Assembly: GCA_032158295.1 (NCBI GenBank)
Contig: CM063251.1
Location: 9,153,016-9,217,015, forward strand
Direction: 5' to 3'
Length of the DNA: 64,000 nt
DNA from: Pycnopodia helianthoides
Lineage: Eukaryota; Echinodermata; Asteroidea; Forcipulatida; Asteriidae
In this document: one piece after another, positions 59,726 through 64,000 of the stretch
Numbering within the stretch: position 1 is the first letter of the stretch
Layout: each line of letters begins with the position of its first letter
Position numbers and translations under genes: made by a program
The notes under the pieces: model-generated
What the model was told of the DNA's origin: nothing
Database searches by the model: none
Seen by the model: the letters and a program-made list of their open reading frames with translations, nothing else

Positions 59726-60840
59726 TCACCATTCTAGGGTTTTCCATTGTAGATCTTTTAACATGTTGGATACACTTTCCATTTGGTGGTACTCATGGAG
59801 GACAAACCTGGCTGCACGGCGCTGGATATCTTCCACTTTGGTGATGTCTTTCTTAATGTGAGGGCTCCAGACAATGTTACAGTGCTCTACATGAGGTCTG
59901 ACGAGGCCAGTGTATGCTCTTTCTTTGATCTTTTGTGAGCACCTCCTCAAGTTGCGACGAAGCAGACCTAGAATTTTATTGGCTGTGCATGTAATCTTGT
60001 CAATATGTTTCTGCCAAGACATGTCATTCGAGAGTGTTAAGTCGAGGTAAGGGTATTCCGTGACAGAAGATAGATAGTCGCCTCCAGTTGGTATTGGGTA
60101 TTTGTAATCTTGCGTCGGCGGGTAAACCTCATGATGTGGCATTTTTTAATGTTGAACTGCATCTGCCAGTCAACTGACCATTGATGAAGACGGTCGAGAT
60201 CCTGCTGTAAGACGTCACTGTCATTGATGGTAGAGATGGATCTATAAATTAGGCAGTCATCTGCAAACAGGCAGAGTTTAGAGAAGATCCGGGTTGGCAA
60301 GTCATTGATAAATGTGAGAAAGAGAAGTGGTCCAAGAATAGTTCCCTGGGGAACCCCAGATGTTACTGGAACCTAGCCTGAAGACTGGCCATCTGTGACA
60401 ACACGTTGGGAGCGCTGTGTCAAGAAGTTTTGGGTCCATGAGAGTTAGAGGTCCCCTAACTTCGAAGGCTTTGGAAAAGTCGAGCACAATCGCATTCACC
60501 TGCTCACGATTATCGATGGATTTCACCAAGTCATCTGCTGTTATGATTAGTTGAGTTTCGCAAGAATGCCCTCGGCGAAAGCCATGCTGAGCATCGGCAA
60601 GGATGTTGTGATTGTTGAAATGGGTCATGATATTGCTAAAGATAATGTGCTCTAGGAGCTTACAACAGATGGAAGTGTGATCAATACAGGACGATAGTTG
60701 GATGGTATACTCCTATCCCCCTTCTTGAAGATGGGTGAGATGTTTGCAACACGCCAGTCAGTTGGTAATGTGCCGGTGACCAAGGATTTTTGAAAGATAT
60801 AATTCAGTATTGGCGCAATCTCGATGGCAAATTCTCTCAA
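59726..60840 (-). pseudogene. CR1 reverse transcriptase segments in several frames
   Basis: Four overlapping or adjacent frames carry the domain: 60840-60652 (GTLPTDWRVANISPIFKKGD), 60628-60302 (QHGFRRGHSCETQLI, LDFSKAF), 60300-60037 (LCLFADDCLIY) and 60142-59726 (SWQKHIDKI, GLVRPHVEHC). The catalytic Asp of motif A and the FADD box of motif C are retained. The start of the segment after KAF is shortened by about 16 residues, and the frame shifts before the SGVPQG motif. Confidence 0.8.
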
Positions 60841-60909
60841 TACACGGGCAGGTAGCTAGTCAGGTCCAGTTGCCTTCTTAATATCTAGGGACTGTAGTAG
60901 TTTTAGTAC

Positions 60910-61761
60910 CTACACCGCGTTAGTTAGGAAGGAGTTCTGGAAGGTATGTAAATTATAACGCATGGAAGATATGTGACCTTTGCTATGATACAAAAATACT
61001 TTCCTTGGTTGTTTCTTAGACCTTTTAGGTTTGAAGTTAAGGTAAAAACAAACCATGAGGTGGTCGCTAATACCATCTGTGACACTACAGCTTTCAATGA
61101 AATTTGAATGTGAGGTTAGAACCAAGTCAAGGATGTTATGAGCAGCATCTGATATTCTTGTTAGCTCTTTCACAGTCTGACCTAAAAAGTGATAAAATGA
61201 TGCATATTTCAAGTAGTAGCAAACATTTGGATGACTCGTTAGCATATAGGGTTTGACGACTCTGTCAATCCAATTAATGTCAGCCAGGTTGAAATCTCCA
61301 GCCACTACCAACACTGCATTTTTGAATTTGACTTGGATATCAGCTATATTATCAGCAAGTTGTGTGAGATTAGATGGAGCAGAATTTTGGGGTCTGTAAA
61401 ATGATCCAACTATCAAGGGTTTGTAGCCTTGTATGATATGAATTTCTATCCATATAAGTTCAGCATCAGCAGCATTTATATTGCATTCTGTTGTTATTAA
61501 GGCGTCACGAACCATGATGAAGACACCACCTTTTCGACCACTCTGCCTGTCTTTCCTGTACATTATGATGATGTCTGGGTTTTGTTTGACAATGGCCGTT
61601 TCTAGAAGTGGGATTTTATTGTACAAGCCATTGCAATTGACAACAATGACTTTCAGCTTTTTATTTTTGTGCCGAGTGGGTGGGATAAGACGATTAGGAT
61701 CTAAAGTTCTTGTCGGTGATGAGATGGCAACTGGTTGCCCTATATTCTCCACTGATAACAA
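60910..61761 (-). pseudogene. CR1 endonuclease segment with an internal deletion
   Basis: The 283-codon frame contains the endonuclease motifs VVNCNG, GGVFIMVR, IVGSFYRPQ, AGDFN and ISDH in the usual order. Between NPDIII and YRKDRQ, about 20 residues normally present in CR1 endonucleases are missing, including the ETWL motif with the catalytic Glu. The copy should therefore lack nicking activity. The frame ends FLTNAV before the reverse-transcriptase segment. Confidence 0.8.
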
Positions 61762-61769
61762 TGAGTCCT

Positions 61770-62126
61770 CTAGGTGGCTGAAGGAATTGGAGAGTACATG
61801 TGTAGGTTTGGTGATATGTCGAGAATTGATGGGAGATTGCTTGAGTTAGGGAGACCACATTCTGAGCATAACCAAGTGATATTGCTTTGGGCATAAGAGT
61901 GGTATTCATCTATTGGCATGTCCATACAGTTAACATGAAACCAGCCTTCACATTCTTCACATTGAAGGCACCGTTGTCCCAATTTAGCTGCCTTTTTGCA
62001 CACCAGACAAGGGTATTTGACTGGGCGGGGCCCTGGGTTTACCTCAGTATCGCCTGCAAGTAGAAGTAGTATCACAGCTATGTTGTGCCTGCTCAGTTGT
62101 TGAATTTTGGTTTTAAAGGTTGGAGC
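61770..62126 (-). pseudogene. CR1 first segment: 2A-like motif plus PHD finger
   Basis: The frame is open from just after a TAA at 62127-62129. A hydrophobic run (AVILLLLA) leads into GDTEVNPGP, matching the 2A consensus (D-V/I-E-x-N-P-G-P) at all fixed positions except V/I, where Thr stands. A C4HC3 PHD finger follows at once. In known elements of this kind the 2A peptide makes the ribosome skip a bond between Gly and Pro. No ATG is seen in frame upstream, so the true start is lost or lies beyond a break. Confidence 0.7.
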
Positions 62127-63100
62127 TTAAAAGTGCTGAAAATTCCAGGAGTGCTACTGTTTATATCTTCAAGTACCTCAGAAGACAGGGTGGATGATGG
62201 ATTATCAAATCCAAGACTCAACCTTTCAATCCAATACACAATGAAACTTGGTGATTGAGAGGTAAAGCTACTGGTAATGGTATTAAGGTGTGGTTCACTT
62301 TCAAATTCAACATGTTCAATAGTTGTGTAAACATAGCTGACAGATGAAACTCGTAAAGAGCACAGCAGTAAAATGCACAAGGAATATGTGGGATGCATTG
62401 AGAATCAAAATAAGATATTGTCAGGAATAAAAGGGGGTGGTAATACATACAGTTTGCCGTCTGGAAGTAATTGGATGAGGTAATCTATGGAGTTCCACCG
62501 ATGGCACCATAGACCATGCAGACAAAGGATCGCGATCCAGTCGCGGAAAACTCACAATAGCTGGGAGTGCTGCACCGGATGGTCCACCATTGGCGTTCAC
62601 AATTGTCTCAAATTTCACGATTGTGACGAGCAAAGAGATCCTAAACTGAAGTCACAAGTGTATATGATGAGTAGCTTATAGATCAGAGTAAAAACATTGA
62701 CAAATTTGGGTGATATATTGGGTGAGATACAAGGGTAAACTTTGATAAGCCGGAGAGAGAAACATGTACGTCCGACCTGCTTGAACACCAATAACTGTAC
62801 TTGTGTAATACAAAAAGTTTGGGTATTTAGGTCTATTCTACAAGGTACAAAAATATGTTACATACTGTCATAGTCAGGTCCATAAATATTTATTGTGGCT
62901 GCCTAAAATATTTCAACAAATCAAATCACGTGACTCAACTTTCAGACGAGCAAGCTGGGAAAAAAATACAGAGGCCTAAAGAAGCCACGTACATGTACCT
63001 TATATCATTTTCTCATAGCCTATAAAAATATGCTCTCATTAACCAATTTGTGAAATATAAGAATGAACCTAGTAATACATGTAAGTATTGTTTCTTGCAG

Positions 63101-63161
63101 GTCTTGACTTTAAACAAAGAGTTGTTACCCTTGATGGAAAGAAAATACAGCTTCAGATATG
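63101..63161 (+). CDS. Rab family small GTPase, exon 2
   Basis: After a strong acceptor (attgtttcttgcag) the 61-bp exon completes the Gly codon of exon 1 and encodes LDFKQRVVTLDGKKIQLQI, then the first two bases of a Trp codon, ending at a donor (atg|gtgaga, phase 2). This is the inter-switch region of a Rab; the next residues in the family are the DTAGQE switch II motif, which must lie in an exon beyond 64000. Phase and reading frame agree exactly with 57181-57343. Confidence 0.9.
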
Positions 63162-63339
63162 GTGAGAACAACCTTACATTATTGCTATTATTGCTTGGAA
63201 TATTGGCAGATTCAGGAGGCAGGGTTTAGGGTGAGGTGGGCGGGGGGGGGGGGTGGTGGGGGTTAGGAAGGAGGGCATCTGTCCCATTTCACTGTATCTA
63301 CCAAAGAAATAACACAATAAGAGAGGAAGACAATAGAAT
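63162..63339 (+). other. Start of Rab intron 2
   Basis: Donor gtgagaac, then AT-rich sequence and a G-rich run (63238-63262), before the minisatellite. Confidence 0.7.
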
Positions 63340-64000
63340 ACCAAGATCCAAAGGTCCAAGACCAGGTGCTATAAGTCCAAGACCAAGTCCTAAAGGTCCC
63401 AGACCAAGTCCCACAAGTTGGATACCAAGTTCCTAAGGTCCAAGATCAAGTCTCAAAGTTCAGAGAGCAGGTCCCAATGGTCCAAGAACAAAGCCCTAAG
63501 GATCAACTCCAACAGGTCTTTGACCAAGTGCCAAAGGTCCAAGACAAAGTCCCAAAGGACCAAGTCCATCAGGTCTTTGACCCAGCGCCAAAGGTCCAAG
63601 ACAAAGTCTCAAAGGACCAAGTCCATCAGGTCTTTGACCAAGTGCCAAAGGTCCAAGACAAAGTCCCAAAGGACAAAGCCCATCAGGTCTTTGACCAAGC
63701 GCCAAAGGTCCAAGACAAAGTCCCAAAGGACCAAGTCCATCAGGTCTTTGACCAAGCGCCAAAGGTCCAAGACAAAGTCCCAAAGGACCAAGTCCATCAG
63801 GTCTTTGACCAAGTGCCAAAGGTCCAAGACAAAGTCCCAAAGGACCAAGCCCATCAGGTCTTTGACCAAGCGCCAAAGGTCCAAGACAAAGTCCCAAAGG
63901 ACCAAGTCCATCAGGTCTTTGACCAAGTGCCAAAGGTCCAAGACAAAATCCCAAAGGACCAACTCCAACAGGTCTTTGACCAAGCGCCAAAGGTCCAAGA
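63340..64000. repeat. 57-bp minisatellite in Rab intron 2, continuing past the window end
   Basis: From 63515 on, ggtctttgac recurs every 57 bp (63515, 63572, 63629, 63686, 63743, 63800, 63857, 63914, 63971). Each 57-bp unit is made of three diverged 19-bp pieces of the ggtccaagacaaagtccca type; the left edge (63340-63500) has less ordered copies of the same 19-bp piece. As 57 is a multiple of 3, the minus strand stays open for 164 codons (LGQRPDGLGPLGLCLGP repeats). This is most likely a by-product and not a gene. Confidence 0.85.

Larger units (their letters stand above)
59075..62126 (-). mobile_element. Degraded CR1-like non-LTR retrotransposon
   Basis: Read on the minus strand, the order is: a 2A-like motif (GDTEVNPGP, 62054-62028), a PHD finger (CLVC...CEEC...FHVNC...WLCSEC), an apurinic-type endonuclease (about 61650-60930: VVNCNGLYNK, SFYRPQ, AGDFNLADINW, ISDH), a reverse transcriptase (about 60840-59726: ANISPIFKKGD, QHGFRRGHSCETQL, LDFSKAF, FADD), a C-terminal domain (SFFPRTVSMWNTLP, about 59570) and a 3' untranslated region ending in a (GT)n run. 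It is broken by frameshifts and stops, and at least two short coding segments are deleted, so it cannot be active. The clade is inferred from domain order and motifs. Confidence 0.85.
57344..63100 (+). other. Rab intron 1, filled with CR1-derived repeats
   Basis: This 5757-bp intron has gtaagtacg at its donor and tgtttcttgcag at its acceptor. It splits the glycine codon of the switch I TVG motif. It contains duplicated CR1 3' ends, an inverted copy, and a degraded CR1-like element on the opposite strand, listed separately. 62130-63060 shows no further recognised feature apart from low-complexity sequence. Confidence 0.85.

Noticed and set aside
63496..63990. 164-codon Gly/Leu/Pro repeat protein on the minus strand
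   Set aside because: It follows from the 57-bp period being a multiple of three; there is no start context, splice signal or non-repetitive part.

Overview
This window looks like eukaryotic, animal nuclear DNA: AT-rich, intron-dominated and crowded with short non-autonomous mobile elements. There is no bacterial gene layout. The best inference is a marine invertebrate deuterostome (echinoderm, hemichordate or cephalochordate). The reasons are a single-type E-protein (TCF3/4/12) gene with the vertebrate exon boundary, a CR1-like retroelement with a PHD finger behind a 2A-like motif (a layout reported from sea urchin and lancelet elements), a P2X7-ballast-like gene remnant of a kind common in such genomes, and many TACATGTA palindromes. 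The species cannot be named from sequence alone.

Real genes are few. (1) On the minus strand, two adjacent exons of a class I bHLH E-protein: 37567-37661, with the start codon and the DKELNDLLDFS activation motif, and 35181-35385, which starts MFSPP and then carries an unusual Gly-Pro-Ala repeat. A possible upstream non-coding exon lies at 38208-38347. The later exons, including the bHLH, were not found. (2) On the plus strand, two exons of a Rab small GTPase: 57181-57343, with the P-loop, and 63101-63161, from switch I to the Trp before the DTAGQE motif. They are split by a 5.8-kb intron; the rest of the gene lies beyond the right edge. (3) At 5527-5955, a frameshifted P2X7-ballast-like coding remnant. 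Almost all other open frames are chance or repeat-derived.

Region by region. 1-11.4 kb holds two copies of a TA-flanked pogo/mariner-like element, the P2X7-like remnant and a small 55-60 bp tandem array. 11.44-13.31 kb is a 1.86-kb TA-flanked element with perfect 24-bp ends, carrying one core motif seven times. 13.3-28.3 kb is mostly featureless, with tRNA-like SINE heads, a GGCC-rich repeat family, a TTAA-flanked MITE and dispersed repeats. 28.5-29.9 kb is a 34-bp satellite with higher-order structure. 31.38-32.33 kb is a TTAA-flanked element. 32.77-35.02 kb is a 2.25-kb inverted-repeat element built of palindromic AATATTTACGTAAATATT units, with a second element nested in it; it lies just 3' of an E-protein exon. 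38-50 kb holds several MITEs, a recent 498-bp tandem duplication, a hAT-like element with a perfect 8-bp target duplication, and a pogo-like element with a complete tRNA-derived SINE nested in it. 50.13-53.12 kb is a 3-kb foldback element interrupted by a 784-bp hAT-like insertion. Rab intron 1 (57.34-63.10 kb) contains duplicated and inverted CR1 3' ends and a degraded CR1-like element. Rab intron 2 opens into a 57-bp minisatellite that runs off the window.

The genes do not form a pathway. The main story is layered transposition and local amplification around and inside two conserved regulatory and trafficking genes.
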